A stretch of 64,000 bases of DNA from the NCBI RefSeq assembly GCF_014648815.1, contig NZ_BMRV01000002.1, forward strand, positions 1 through 64,000, read 5' to 3'. The notes under the pieces were generated by a model. It was not told the DNA's origin and searched no databases. It saw only the letters and a program-made list of their open reading frames with translations. Source of the DNA: Streptomyces flaveolus (GTDB lineage: Bacteria > Actinomycetota > Actinomycetes > Streptomycetales > Streptomycetaceae). Shown in pieces: positions 36,163-44,884 of the stretch. A program made the position numbers and the translations under genes. Position 1 is the stretch's first letter. Every line of letters starts with the position of its first letter.

Positions 36163-36935
36163 GCACCGTCCACCACGACCCGGCGACGCTGCCGGCCGAC
36201 GACAACGTCAACGCGTACACCTTCTGCGTGGAGCTCACGGGGAGCCGGTGGTTCCTGCAGAAGGGGAAGATGATCGCCTACTACGGGACGATCGATTTCC
36301 AGGGGATCGGGCACGGCCGGCTGGACCGTCTGGTGCGCACGTCCTTCCATTCGCCTCTGCACGCGAGCGACTGGGTCGTGGCGGAGGGGACGGGCAAGAT
36401 GCTGCTCGCCGACCGGGCCTTCGACGTCAATTCGTACGACCTCGAGGACGGCAATCTGACCATTCGCTCGGGCAACTTGCTCGCTTTTCAGCCAAGTCTC
36501 GCTCTCAAGCAGTCGATCGTGCCGGGTTTTCTGACCCTGATCGGAACCGGAAAGTTCGTGGCCGCGTCAAACGGTCCGGTGGTGTTCGTCGAACCTCCGA
36601 TCCGGGTGGACCCGCAGGCCCTGGTCGGCTGGGCCGACTGCCCCTCGCCCTGCCATCACTACGACCACGGGTACATGACCGGCCTGCTGGGCGGTCTACG
36701 TGCGATGACGGGCCTGGGCGGCGCCTCCGGGGAGGAGCACCAGTTCGAGTTCACGGGGGCGGGGACGGTGCTGCTGCAGTCGAGCGAGACGCTGATGGCG
36801 GAGCAGGCCACGGGGGTCACTCCGCAGCAGGCGGGCGTGCCCGGCGGCGGGGCTCAGGGCGTGCCGGGGGGCCGGTCAGGGGTACCGGGGCTTCCCGGAC
36901 AGCTGGGAGACCTCCAACGCCGCTTCGGGCTGTGA
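36159..36935 (+). CDS. AIM24-family protein, third of three, with Gly/Pro-rich tail
   Basis: A 258-residue paralogue. The AIM24 body has LQKGKMIAYYGTIDFQGIGH, WVVAEGTGKMLLADRAFDVN, LTIRSGNLLAFQPSLALKQS and IRVDPQALVGWADCPSPCHH, with two extra cysteines and histidines (CPSPCHHYDH) not seen in the other copies. The last 35 residues are Gly-x-Pro-like (GVPGGGAQGVPGGRSGVPG) and end GDLQRRFGL. GTG 36159 overlaps the upstream stop. Bases about 36430-36560 are less GC-rich than the rest. Confidence 0.87.
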   Translation: MSTVHHDPATLPADDNVNAYTFCVELTGSRWFLQKGKMIAYYGTIDFQGIGHGRLDRLVRTSFHSPLHASDWVVAEGTGKMLLADRAFDVNSYDLEDGNLTIRSGNLLAFQPSLALKQSIVPGFLTLIGTGKFVAASNGPVVFVEPPIRVDPQALVGWADCPSPCHHYDHGYMTGLLGGLRAMTGLGGASGEEHQFEFTGAGTVLLQSSETLMAEQATGVTPQQAGVPGGGAQGVPGGRSGVPGLPGQLGDLQRRFGL

Positions 36936-37039
36936 GCGGTAACCTGCGGAGTGTGACATCGAACGCGTGCGCACCCGTCTCACCGTCACACAGAACCCCT
37001 CACTAGTTCGCCTTTCAACTTTTTAGGTAGACTTCATTC

Positions 37040-37516
37040 ATGGAGACCGAGACGGCCACCCGCTGGCTGACCGATACGGAGCAGTGTGCCTGGCGCACCC
37101 ACCTGGAGGTCAACAGGCTGTTGACGCACCAGCTCGAGAAGGACCTGCAGCCGTTCGGCCTGACAATGAACGACTACGAAATCCTGGTGAACCTCTCCGA
37201 GTCCGAGGACGACCGGATGCGGATGAGCGATCTGGCCTCAGCCACCCTCCAGTCCAAGAGCCGCCTCTCCCACCAGATCACCCGCATGGAGAACGCGAAC
37301 CTGGTCCGGCGGGAGAACTGCGAGTCCGACCGCCGCGGACTCTACGCCGTCCTCACCGAGCACGGCCTGGAGACCATGCGGAAGGTCGCGCCGCACCACG
37401 TGGCGTCCGTGCGCAGGCACTTCATCGACCTGCTGGCCCCCGAGGCCCTGACGGAGCTCGACAAGGCGCTCAGGCCCATCGCGGAGCACCTGCGCGGCCA
37501 GCGAGGACGTCCCTGA
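37040..37516 (+). CDS. MarR-family transcriptional regulator
   Basis: A 158-residue MarR protein. It has LEKDLQPFGLTMNDYEILVN, MSDLASATLQSKSRLSHQIT (recognition helix region) and LVRRENCESDRRGLYAVLTE (wing with DRRG). A Cys in the wing region (ENCESD) could be redox-sensitive. ATG 37040 lies 6 nt after TAGACT (37028-37033), predicting a leaderless mRNA. It converges on the two-component kinase gene (25-base gap). Target unknown. Confidence 0.9.
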   Translation: METETATRWLTDTEQCAWRTHLEVNRLLTHQLEKDLQPFGLTMNDYEILVNLSESEDDRMRMSDLASATLQSKSRLSHQITRMENANLVRRENCESDRRGLYAVLTEHGLETMRKVAPHHVASVRRHFIDLLAPEALTELDKALRPIAEHLRGQRGRP

Positions 37517-37541
37517 CCCCGGACGACCCCCTCGATACGCC

Positions 37542-38969
37542 CTAGGCGACCGGCAGGCGGAGCTCGAACAGGGCGCCGCCTGCCGGCGCGTCGCGGACCG
37601 TGAGCGTGCCGCCGTGCCGCACGGCGACGTCACGGGCGATGGCGAGCCCGAGACCGGCCCCGCCGTCGTCGCGGCTGCGGGCGGCGTCGAGCCGTACGAA
37701 CCGTTCGAAGATCCGCTCCCGGTCGGCCGGCGGCACGCCCTCTCCGTCGTCGGCCACCGCGGCCACCGCCACGCCGCCGTCCCGGCGCACGGACACCTCC
37801 ACCGCCGAGCGCGCGTGCCGCTGGGCGTTGTCGAGCAGATTGGCCAGCACCCGCTCCAGCTGTCCCCGCGATCCGGCGACCACCACGGCGTCCTCGGCCC
37901 GCACGCCCACCCCGGCCCGGCCCTGCGCCTGCGCCTGCGCACGCGCCAGCGCGGCGAGGTCGACCTGCGCGTCGGCGGGCCGCTCCCCCGCGTCCAGCCT
38001 GGCCAGCAGCAACAGGTCGGCGGCGAGCCGCTGCAGCCGTACGGTGTCCTCGACGGCGCCGTCCAGGTCGAGCAGCTCGGGATGGGCGGCGGCCACCTCC
38101 AGCTGGGTCCGCAGCGAGGCGATCGGGCTGCGCAGTTCGTGCGAGGCGTCCGCGACGAACCGCCGCTGCCGCTCCACCGAGCTCTCCAGCGCGGCCAGCG
38201 TCTCGTTGGTCGTGGAGGCGAGCCGGGCGATCTCGTCGTGGGTGTCCGGCACCGGGACGCGCCGGGCGAGGTCCTGACTGGCGGTGATCGCGGCCATCTC
38301 CCGGCGGATGCCCTCCACCGGGCGCAGCGCGCGCCGGGTGACCAGCCAGGTCACCCACGCCACGACCGCGAGCAGCGCCGGGAAGCCGATCAGCATCACG
38401 GTCAGCGCGGTGTCGACGGCGCCGTGCTCGGCGGACAGCGGGGCACCGGCGTAGACGGTGAGCCGGCCCTTGTCCCGGGTCTCCACGGGTACGGCGGCGA
38501 ACCGGTAGTCCTCCGTCTCGCCGTCGATCGTCGCCGAACCGTCGCTGACGGTGGTCCGCTCGCCGATCTCGCCGGGTTCGAGGGAGTCGCCGGAGTCGTC
38601 GTCCTCGTCGTCCCGGCCGTCGTCGCCACCGCGCTCCCCCGTGGCGGCCGGCAGCGGCTTCACCGCGGCGACACCGGTGCCGCTGATCCGCTCCAGGTCC
38701 TCGCCGGCGGCGACCAGCCTGCCGTCCTCGTCGACGACCTGCACCGGCCGGTCGTCCACGTCCAGCGACAGATCGCGGTACGGCGTGCCGACGGAGAGCT
38801 CGGCGGCGACCTCCCGCGCGGAGCGTTCCGCCTGGGTGCCGGCCTCGCCGAGCAGGTTGGAGCGCAGGGACAGCAGCACGGCGGTGCCCGCCGCGACGAG
38901 GGCGACGGCCACGACGAGGGTGGCGGCGAGGGTCGCGCGGGCCCGGACGGATCCGAGGAGCCGGCTCAT
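37542..38969 (-). CDS. OmpR-type two-component sensor histidine kinase
   Basis: A 475-residue membrane kinase. TM1 is in ARATLAATLVVAVALVAAGTAVL; the extracytoplasmic sensor (about 40-190) holds a very acidic stretch (RGGDDGRDDEDDDSGDS); TM2 is ALTVMLIGFPALLAVVAWVTWL. HAMP then HisKA with His in VADASHELRSPIASLRTQ, and HATPase with ANLLDNAQRHA, DDGEGVPPADRERIFERF and GGAGLGLAIARDVAVRHGG follow. ATG overlaps the regulator stop by 4 bases. The partner regulator and a divergent PepSY protein suggest an envelope-stress role; the acidic loop might bind cations or cationic peptides. Confidence 0.93.
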   Translation of the reverse strand: MSRLLGSVRARATLAATLVVAVALVAAGTAVLLSLRSNLLGEAGTQAERSAREVAAELSVGTPYRDLSLDVDDRPVQVVDEDGRLVAAGEDLERISGTGVAAVKPLPAATGERGGDDGRDDEDDDSGDSLEPGEIGERTTVSDGSATIDGETEDYRFAAVPVETRDKGRLTVYAGAPLSAEHGAVDTALTVMLIGFPALLAVVAWVTWLVTRRALRPVEGIRREMAAITASQDLARRVPVPDTHDEIARLASTTNETLAALESSVERQRRFVADASHELRSPIASLRTQLEVAAAHPELLDLDGAVEDTVRLQRLAADLLLLARLDAGERPADAQVDLAALARAQAQAQGRAGVGVRAEDAVVVAGSRGQLERVLANLLDNAQRHARSAVEVSVRRDGGVAVAAVADDGEGVPPADRERIFERFVRLDAARSRDDGGAGLGLAIARDVAVRHGGTLTVRDAPAGGALFELRLPVA

Positions 38970-39685
38970 CGCCCGGCCTCCAGCCGGTATCCGGCGCCGC
39001 GCACGGTCCGGATGAGCCCGGCGCGCAGCTTGCGCCGCAGCGCGCTGACGTACACCTCGACGATGTTGGGGTCGCCGTCGTAGGCGAAGTCCCAGACGTG
39101 CTCCAGGATCTCCGCCTTGGACACCACCTGCCCGGCCCGCACCACGAGCTCCTCCAGGACGGCGAACTCCTTCGCGGTGAGGGCGACTTCATCCTCACCG
39201 AGGAACACCCGACGGGCGGCGGTGTCGACCTTCAGGTCCCCGTGGACGTGCACGGGCGAGGACTCGGCGCCCTGGGCCCGACGCCGCAGCAGCGCCTTCA
39301 CACGGGCGACGAGGACGACGTACGAGAAGGGCTTGGTGAGGTAGTCGTCGGCGCCCGTGTCCAGGCCCTCCGCCTCGTCGTACTCGCCGTCCTTGGCGGT
39401 GAGCATGAGGATCGGCACGTCGTGCCCGGCGGCGCGCAGGGCGGCGCAGACCCGGTAGCCGTTGAGGCCGGGCAGCATGATGTCGAGGAGGACGAGGTCG
39501 TACGCGCCCTCGGAGGCCCGGTGCAGTCCCTCCAGCCCGTCGTGGACGACGTCCACGGCATAGCCCTCGGCGCTCAGTCCCTTGGCGAGCGACAGGGCCA
39601 GCCGCTTCTCGTCCTCCACGATCAAGATTCGGGAGGGGCGGCGCGAAGCGCCTCGGGCAGGGTGGTGGGTGACGGGCGGGCGCAT
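38966..39685 (-). CDS. OmpR-family response regulator
   Basis: A 239-residue regulator. After about 18 variable residues the receiver has ILIVEDEKRLALSLAKGL, phosphoacceptor Asp in DLVLLDIMLPGLNGY, TAKDG and LTKPFSYVVL. The winged-helix effector has LTAKEFAVLEELVVRAGQVV, EILEHVWDFAYDGDPNIVEV and LIRTVRGAGYRLEAGR. It resembles CutR/PhoP-class regulators. Three direct repeats one helical turn apart (39718-39746) in the divergent gap are its likely binding site. Confidence 0.94.
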   Translation of the reverse strand: MRPPVTHHPARGASRRPSRILIVEDEKRLALSLAKGLSAEGYAVDVVHDGLEGLHRASEGAYDLVLLDIMLPGLNGYRVCAALRAAGHDVPILMLTAKDGEYDEAEGLDTGADDYLTKPFSYVVLVARVKALLRRRAQGAESSPVHVHGDLKVDTAARRVFLGEDEVALTAKEFAVLEELVVRAGQVVSKAEILEHVWDFAYDGDPNIVEVYVSALRRKLRAGLIRTVRGAGYRLEAGR

Positions 39686-39702
39686 GGCACAAGGGTTCCA
39701 GA

Positions 39703-39746
39703 ACGAAGCTGAAGATCCCTTCAGGCGGCTTCAGGCTGCCCTCAGC
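39703..39746. promoter_or_regulatory. direct-repeat site for the OmpR-type regulator
   Basis: CTTCAG/CTCAG-type units start at 39721, 39731 and 39742 (10-11 bp spacing), typical for head-to-tail OmpR/PhoB dimers. An inverted CTGAAG precedes them at about 39709. The site lies between the divergent regulator and PepSY genes. Confidence 0.6.
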
Positions 39747-39807
39747 GTCGGCCGGTGACAGTGGGGACTTCGAACGGAGCGACAGTCAACGACTCGGGAG
39801 GAACCGC

Positions 39808-40467
39808 ATGAAGCGCAACATCGTGATCGCCGCCGTCACCGCCGCCGCACTCGTCGGAGGCGGCACGGCGACGGCCCTGGCGACCACAGGGGACGACGAC
39901 TCGGCCCACCGGGGCGATGACGGCGCCCGGGTGACCTCGGTGAAGGTCCCGGCCGGCGACGCCCTCGCCTCCGCGCTGCGGGAGGCGCCGGGCACCGCCG
40001 TCTCCGCCGAACTCGACGACGAGGACGGCGACGACGAAGGTGAGCGCGCCGCGTGGGAGGTGGACGTCCTCGCCGGGGACGGCACCTGGCACAGCGTCCG
40101 GATCGACCCGTCGTCCGGCAAGGTCCTCGGTTCGCAGACGGAGGATGAGGACGACACCGACGACACCGACGACACCGCCGAGGTGCGGGCCGCGCTGAAG
40201 GGCACCTCCGTGGACGCCGCCGAGGCCGCCCGTGCCGCGGCCGGCCACGGCACCGTGACCTCGGTGGAGCTGGACGACGACGGCGACCACGGCGACGGCA
40301 GGGCCGCCTGGGAGGTCGAGACCCGCACCTCGGGCAAGGCCGAGCAGGACTGGCGGGTGGATGGGAAGACCGGCAAGGTCACGGCCGATCGCCCGGACGA
40401 CTCGGGCTCGGACGACTCGGAGGGCTCGGACTCCGGCTCGGACGACTCCGGCTCGGACGACGACTGA
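39808..40467 (+). CDS. exported PepSY-domain protein, very acidic
   Basis: A 219-residue exported protein. Signal sequence MKRNIVIAAVTAAALVGGGT then ATALA; mature part begins TTGDDD. Two PepSY repeats are visible: ALREAPGTAVSAELDDE to WHSVRIDPSSGKVLG, and AARAAAGHGTVTSVELDDD to WRVDGKTGKVTADR. Asp/Ser-rich linkers and tail (SGSDDSEGSDSGSDDSGSDDD). GGGAGGA precedes ATG 39808. It is divergent to an OmpR-type two-component system, a common arrangement in which the PepSY protein is the target or a feedback inhibitor. The 3' end overlaps the convergent MFS gene by 89 bp. Confidence 0.9.
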   Translation: MKRNIVIAAVTAAALVGGGTATALATTGDDDSAHRGDDGARVTSVKVPAGDALASALREAPGTAVSAELDDEDGDDEGERAAWEVDVLAGDGTWHSVRIDPSSGKVLGSQTEDEDDTDDTDDTAEVRAALKGTSVDAAEAARAAAGHGTVTSVELDDDGDHGDGRAAWEVETRTSGKAEQDWRVDGKTGKVTADRPDDSGSDDSEGSDSGSDDSGSDDD

Positions 40468-41683
40468 GCAGCCCCGCCCACCCGGCCGACCGGCCGTGGC
40501 GGCCCGGCACCAGGGCCACCGCCCCGGCGACGGCGCCGGCCACCGCGAAGCACACCGGCAGCGGCAGCCGTTCCACCAGCAGGCCCACCGCCGCGGCACC
40601 GCCGGACATCCCGGCGTTCACGGCGGTGTTGACCCAGGCGCCCGCCCGGTTCCGGAAGCCGGGCGGCACGCTCTCGTCGGCGATCAGGTACGCCGTCGTC
40701 AGCGCCGGCGCCACGAACAGCCCCGCGCAGACGACGGCCGCGACCAGGGTGCCGACGCCGGGGGCGAGGCCGGCGGCGGCCAGGCAGAGGCCGAGGCCGG
40801 CCGCGAGGAACGGGAGCCGGGCGCGGGCGGCCGACTTCCAGGTGACGGCGCCGTTGAGCAGACCGCCGACCGCGCTGCCCACCGACAGGGCCGCGAGCAC
40901 CCAGGCGACGGTGCCGCCCCCGAGGCCGCGCTGCCCGGCGAAGGCGACGACCAGCAGGTCCACGGCGCTCACCGCGACCCCGACGCCCGCGGTGACCACG
41001 ACGGGTTGCAGCAGGGCGCGGCCGTGCCCTGCTGCAACCCGGGCGGCGTCCTCCTTCGTGCCGCCCGCCGTCCGCAGCGCGCCGGCCGCCGGTGACGTGG
41101 CGAAGGCGAGGGTGCCCGCCGCCACCAGCAGCGCGCTGAGCAGCACACCGGCGGCCGGCGGGGCGACGCCGACCACCACGCCGACCAGGAGCGGGCCCGA
41201 GACGAAGAGCAGTTCCTCGGCGACGCCGTCCAGACTGTAGGCGCGCTGGAGCATCCGCCGGTCGGGCAGCAACCCGGCCCACACCGCGCGCATCGTGGGA
41301 CCGAGCGGGGGCGTGCAGGCTCCCGTGAGGGCGGCGGTCACCACGAGGACGGCCGAGGGCGTGCCGGGACGGCCGCAGGCCGCCGCCAGAAGGCAGAGCA
41401 GGGCGGCGTACAGCAGCGCCATGGGGAGCAGGGCCCGGCGCGGGCCGTGCCGGTCGACCAGGCCGGCCCGGTAGGGGGACAGGAAGACGCTCGTGGCGCC
41501 GAACAGCGCCATGACCGTGCCGGCGACGGCGTACGACCCGGTGGCCCGGGTCACGGAGAGCATCAGGGCGAGACCGACCGTGCCGTACGACAGCCGCCCG
41601 ACGAGGGCGGCCGCGAACGTGCGGCGGGCATGGGGGACGCGGAGGACGGCGGCGTACGAGGGCCGCGGAGTGGGCGTGGACAC
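40379..41683 (-). CDS. MFS transporter
   Basis: A 434-residue major facilitator with about 12 predicted transmembrane segments. Loop motif A-like RAGLVDRHGPRRALLPMALL follows TM2. Segment ends include FAAALVGRLSYGTVGLALML and VCFAVAGAVAGAVALVPG. A Ser/Pro/Arg-rich tail (LLSRRPSRSRPSRSPSPP) is encoded on the strand opposite the Asp/Ser codons of the PepSY gene, so it may be a by-product of overlap. Substrate unknown; drug/solute exporter type. Confidence 0.88.
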   Translation of the reverse strand: MSTPTPRPSYAAVLRVPHARRTFAAALVGRLSYGTVGLALMLSVTRATGSYAVAGTVMALFGATSVFLSPYRAGLVDRHGPRRALLPMALLYAALLCLLAAACGRPGTPSAVLVVTAALTGACTPPLGPTMRAVWAGLLPDRRMLQRAYSLDGVAEELLFVSGPLLVGVVVGVAPPAAGVLLSALLVAAGTLAFATSPAAGALRTAGGTKEDAARVAAGHGRALLQPVVVTAGVGVAVSAVDLLVVAFAGQRGLGGGTVAWVLAALSVGSAVGGLLNGAVTWKSAARARLPFLAAGLGLCLAAAGLAPGVGTLVAAVVCAGLFVAPALTTAYLIADESVPPGFRNRAGAWVNTAVNAGMSGGAAAVGLLVERLPLPVCFAVAGAVAGAVALVPGRHGRSAGWAGLLSRRPSRSRPSRSPSPPSRPSPSRPGDRP

Positions 41684-41853
41684 GCGAAGGTTCCTCGGGA
41701 GGGAGGCGACAAGGGGACGCCGAAGCCCGCGACGGCCGGATGCGGCGGTCGCGTGCGGGGCGGGCCCTAGGCCAAGAGGAGGAACACGCGCGTCAAGTTA
41801 GCAGCGGGCTGCGCGGACCGGCCAGACCTTTTCCGGTCCGCGTCAGCCGTGGG

Positions 41854-42810
41854 TCAGCCCTGCGTCAGCCCCGTCACCAGCTCGTCCGCGGCGCGGTACG
41901 GGTCCAGTTCGCCCGACACGATCCGGTCGGCCAGCGCACCGAGGCGCCGGTCGCCGTGCAGGTCGCCGATGCGCTCGCGCAGGGTGGTGACGGCGATCGT
42001 CTCGACCTCGCGGGCGGCGCGGGCCCGGCGGCGCTCGGCCAGCACGTCCCGCTCCTCCATCCAGGCGCGGTGCTTCTCCAGCGCCTCGACGACCTCGTCG
42101 ACGCCCTCGCCGCGCGCGGCGACCGTCTTGACGATGGGCGGGCGCCAGTCCCCGGCGGCGCGGGCCTCGCCGAGGCCCAGCATGTGGTTGAGCTCGCGGG
42201 CGGTGGCGTCCGCGCCGTCGCGGTCGGCCTTGTTGACGACGTAGACGTCGCCGATCTCCAGGATTCCGGCCTTGGCGGCCTGAATGCCGTCGCCCATGCC
42301 GGGGGCGAGGAGGACGACGGAGGTGTCGGCCTGCGAGGCGATCTCGACCTCGGACTGGCCGACGCCGACGGTCTCGACGAGGATCACGTCGCAGCCCGCC
42401 GCGTCCAGCACGCGGATGGCCTGCGGCGCGGCCCAGGCGAGGCCGCCGAGGTGGCCGCGGGTGGCCATGGAACGGATGTAGACGCCGGGGTCGGAGGCGT
42501 GCTCCGACATCCGGACCCGGTCGCCGAGCAGGGCGCCGCCGGAGAACGGCGAGGACGGGTCGACGGCCAGGACGCCGACCCGCTTGCCCTGCTTGCGGTA
42601 CGCCGTGACCAGCGCCGAGGTGGACGTCGACTTGCCGACGCCCGGCGAGCCCGTCAGGCCCACCACGTACGCGCCCCCGGTGAGCGGCGCGAGGGCCGCC
42701 ATGACCTCCCTGAGCTGCGGGGACGCCCCCTCCACCAGGGAGATCAGCCGGGCCACGGCCCGCGGCCGGCCTTCCCTGGCCTGGGCGACCAGTGAGGAGA
42801 CGTCCTGCAT
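41854..42810 (-). CDS. meaB: MeaB-type G-protein chaperone of B12-dependent acyl-CoA mutases
   Basis: A 318-residue GTPase of the MeaB/ArgK family. Walker A is VGLTGSPGVGKSTSTSALV, Walker B region VILVETVGVGQSEVE, and the base-recognition loop is VVNKADRDGA. It protects and reloads methylmalonyl-CoA and related mutases. ATG 42810 follows GGAG; GTG 42813 is one codon earlier. It lies 43 bases after the thiolase gene on the same strand and near the epimerase; the mutase subunits it most likely serves are encoded elsewhere, or include the IcmA at 31305-33005. Confidence 0.95.
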   Translation of the reverse strand: MQDVSSLVAQAREGRPRAVARLISLVEGASPQLREVMAALAPLTGGAYVVGLTGSPGVGKSTSTSALVTAYRKQGKRVGVLAVDPSSPFSGGALLGDRVRMSEHASDPGVYIRSMATRGHLGGLAWAAPQAIRVLDAAGCDVILVETVGVGQSEVEIASQADTSVVLLAPGMGDGIQAAKAGILEIGDVYVVNKADRDGADATARELNHMLGLGEARAAGDWRPPIVKTVAARGEGVDEVVEALEKHRAWMEERDVLAERRRARAAREVETIAVTTLRERIGDLHGDRRLGALADRIVSGELDPYRAADELVTGLTQG

Positions 42811-42853
42811 CACAGCTCCGTTCCGATTAGCGCGTACGTGAGGAGAAGGGGGG

Positions 42854-44059
42854 TCAGGCCTTGGGCACCCGGACGATCAGCGCGTCGCCCTGGCCGCCGC
42901 CGCCGCACAGCGCCGCCGCGCCGACGCCGCCGCCGCGCCGCTTCAGCTCCAGCGCCAGGTGCAGGACGAGCCGGGCGCCGGACATGCCGATCGGGTGGCC
43001 CAGGGCGATGGCGCCGCCGTTGACGTTCACCTTTTCGGTGGATACGCCGAGGTCCTTCATCGACTGCACGGCGACGGCCGCGAACGCCTCGTTGATCTCG
43101 ATCAGGTCGAGGTCGCCGACCTCCAGGCCCTCCTTCTTCAGGGCGTGCTGGATGGCGTTGGACGGCTGCGACTGCAATGAGTTGTCGGGGCCGGCCACAT
43201 TGCCGTGGGCGCCGATCTCGGCGATCCACTCCAGGCCGAGCTCCTGCGCCTTGGCCTTGCTCATGACGACCACGGCGGCGGCGCCGTCGGAGATCTGCGA
43301 GGAGGAGCCGGCGGTGATGGTGCCGTCCTTCGAGAAGGCCGGGCGGAGCTTGCCGAGGGACTCGGCGGTGGTGTCGCCGCGGATGCCCTCGTCCTTGCTG
43401 AACAGCACCGGGTCGCCCTTGCGCTGCGGGATCTCGACCGGGGTGATCTCGGCCTCGAAGATGCCGTTCTTCTGGGCGGCGGCGGCGCGCTGGTGGGACA
43501 GGGCGGCGATCTCGTCCTGCTCCGGACGGGCGATGCCGAGGCGGGTGTTGTGCTTCTCCGTCGACTCGCCCATGGCGATGTTCTCGAAGGCGTCGGTCAG
43601 ACCGTCGTGCGCCATGGCGTCGAGCATCTGCACCGCGCCGTACTTGTAGCCGTCGCGGGACTTGGGCAGCAGGTGCGGGGCGTTGGTCATGGACTCCTGG
43701 CCGCCGGCCACGACCACGTCGAATTCGCCGGCGCGAATCAGCTGGTCGGCGAGCGCGATGGCGTCGAGGCCGGAGAGGCACACCTTGTTGACGGTGAGCG
43801 CCGGGACGTTCATGGGGATGCCGGCCTTGACGGCGGCCTGGCGGGCCGGGATCTGGCCGGCGCCGGCCTGGAGCACCTGCCCCATGATCACGTACTGGAC
43901 CTGGTCGCCGCCGATCCCCGCACGGTCGAGGGCGGCCTTGATCGCGAAGCCGCCGAGGTCGGCCCCGGAGAAGGACTTCAGCGAGCCGAGCAGCCGCCCC
44001 ATCGGGGTGCGGGCACCCGCGACGATGACGGAGGTCGTGCCGTTCGTTGCAGAAGACAT
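42854..44059 (-). CDS. acetyl-CoA acetyltransferase (thiolase)
   Basis: A 401-residue thiolase. Catalytic Cys in [14 protein letters not shown] (about residue 95), [34 protein letters not shown] (His) and [14 protein letters not shown] (second Cys). Length and motifs fit acetoacetyl-CoA-forming/degrading thiolases. ATG 44059. Same strand as meaB, 43-base spacing. Likely supplies acetoacetyl-CoA for crotonyl-CoA/ethylmalonyl-CoA or PHB-like routes, where the 3-hydroxybutyryl-CoA dehydrogenase at 60688 could follow. Confidence 0.95.
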   Translation of the reverse strand: MSSATNGTTSVIVAGARTPMGRLLGSLKSFSGADLGGFAIKAALDRAGIGGDQVQYVIMGQVLQAGAGQIPARQAAVKAGIPMNVPALTVNKVCLSGLDAIALADQLIRAGEFDVVVAGGQESMTNAPHLLPKSRDGYKYGAVQMLDAMAHDGLTDAFENIAMGESTEKHNTRLGIARPEQDEIAALSHQRAAAAQKNGIFEAEITPVEIPQRKGDPVLFSKDEGIRGDTTAESLGKLRPAFSKDGTITAGSSSQISDGAAAVVVMSKAKAQELGLEWIAEIGAHGNVAGPDNSLQSQPSNAIQHALKKEGLEVGDLDLIEINEAFAAVAVQSMKDLGVSTEKVNVNGGAIALGHPIGMSGARLVLHLALELKRRGGGVGAAALCGGGGQGDALIVRVPKA

Positions 44060-44208
44060 GAGCTGCGATCCCCTTTTCCGGCCCGCACAGGCCGAGGAGT
44101 GAACGAGGGTTTACTCGAATGTACTGAGCGGTATCCCGCCCGTCACTGTGCTGTCGGTGTGATCGCCCGCACGTTGCGCAACCACCTCCGCCGCGCTGCA
44201 CTGATTCC

Positions 44209-44649
44209 ATGCTGACGCGAATCGACCACATCGGAATCGCCTGCCACGACCTCGACGCGACCGTCGACTTCTACCGTGCCACCTACGGCTTCGAGGTGTT
44301 CCACACCGAGGTCAACGAGGAACAGGGCGTGCGCGAGGCCATGCTCAAGATCAACGATACGTCGGACGGCGGTGCCTCGTACCTCCAGCTGCTGGAGCCG
44401 ACCCGGGAGGACTCCGCGGTCGGCAAGTGGCTGGCGAAGAACGGGGAGGGCGTCCACCACATCGCCTTCGGCACGGCGGACGTCGACGCGGACGCCGCGG
44501 ACATCCGCGAGAAGGGCGTACGCGTGCTGTACGACGAGCCCCGGCGCGGTTCCATGGGGTCGCGGATCACCTTCCTGCACCCCAAGGACTGCCATGGCGT
44601 CCTGACAGAACTGGTCACTTCGGCGGCCGTTGAGTCACCTGAGCACTGA
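44209..44649 (+). CDS. mce: methylmalonyl-CoA epimerase
   Basis: A 146-residue VOC-fold metalloenzyme that interconverts (2R)- and (2S)-methylmalonyl-CoA. Metal ligands are in MLTRIDHIGIACHDLD (His7), YLQLLEPTREDS and GVHHIAFGTADVD; the C-terminal Glu is in LHPKDCHGVLTELV. Length matches the family. It is divergent to the thiolase-meaB pair across 149 bp. Confidence 0.95.
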   Translation: MLTRIDHIGIACHDLDATVDFYRATYGFEVFHTEVNEEQGVREAMLKINDTSDGGASYLQLLEPTREDSAVGKWLAKNGEGVHHIAFGTADVDADAADIREKGVRVLYDEPRRGSMGSRITFLHPKDCHGVLTELVTSAAVESPEH

Positions 44650-44884
44650 CCCTCGTACATAAGGGCCGGTAGGGTTGGGTGCGGTCGCCGCTCAGTCCAG
44701 GGTGACCCGGTCCTGTCGTCGTCGGCGCCGGGACCGCCGGGGTCCGTGTTTCGGGGGGCGAGCGACGGGGCAGCAGCCCGTGCTCCGCCGTTGATCTGAC
44801 ACCATTCCCCCGGGGGCCCCGTTCGGTGGACGGACGGAGCCCGTTCTAAGGGATTTGCGACCAGGGGACGGATGGGACCGCGCA

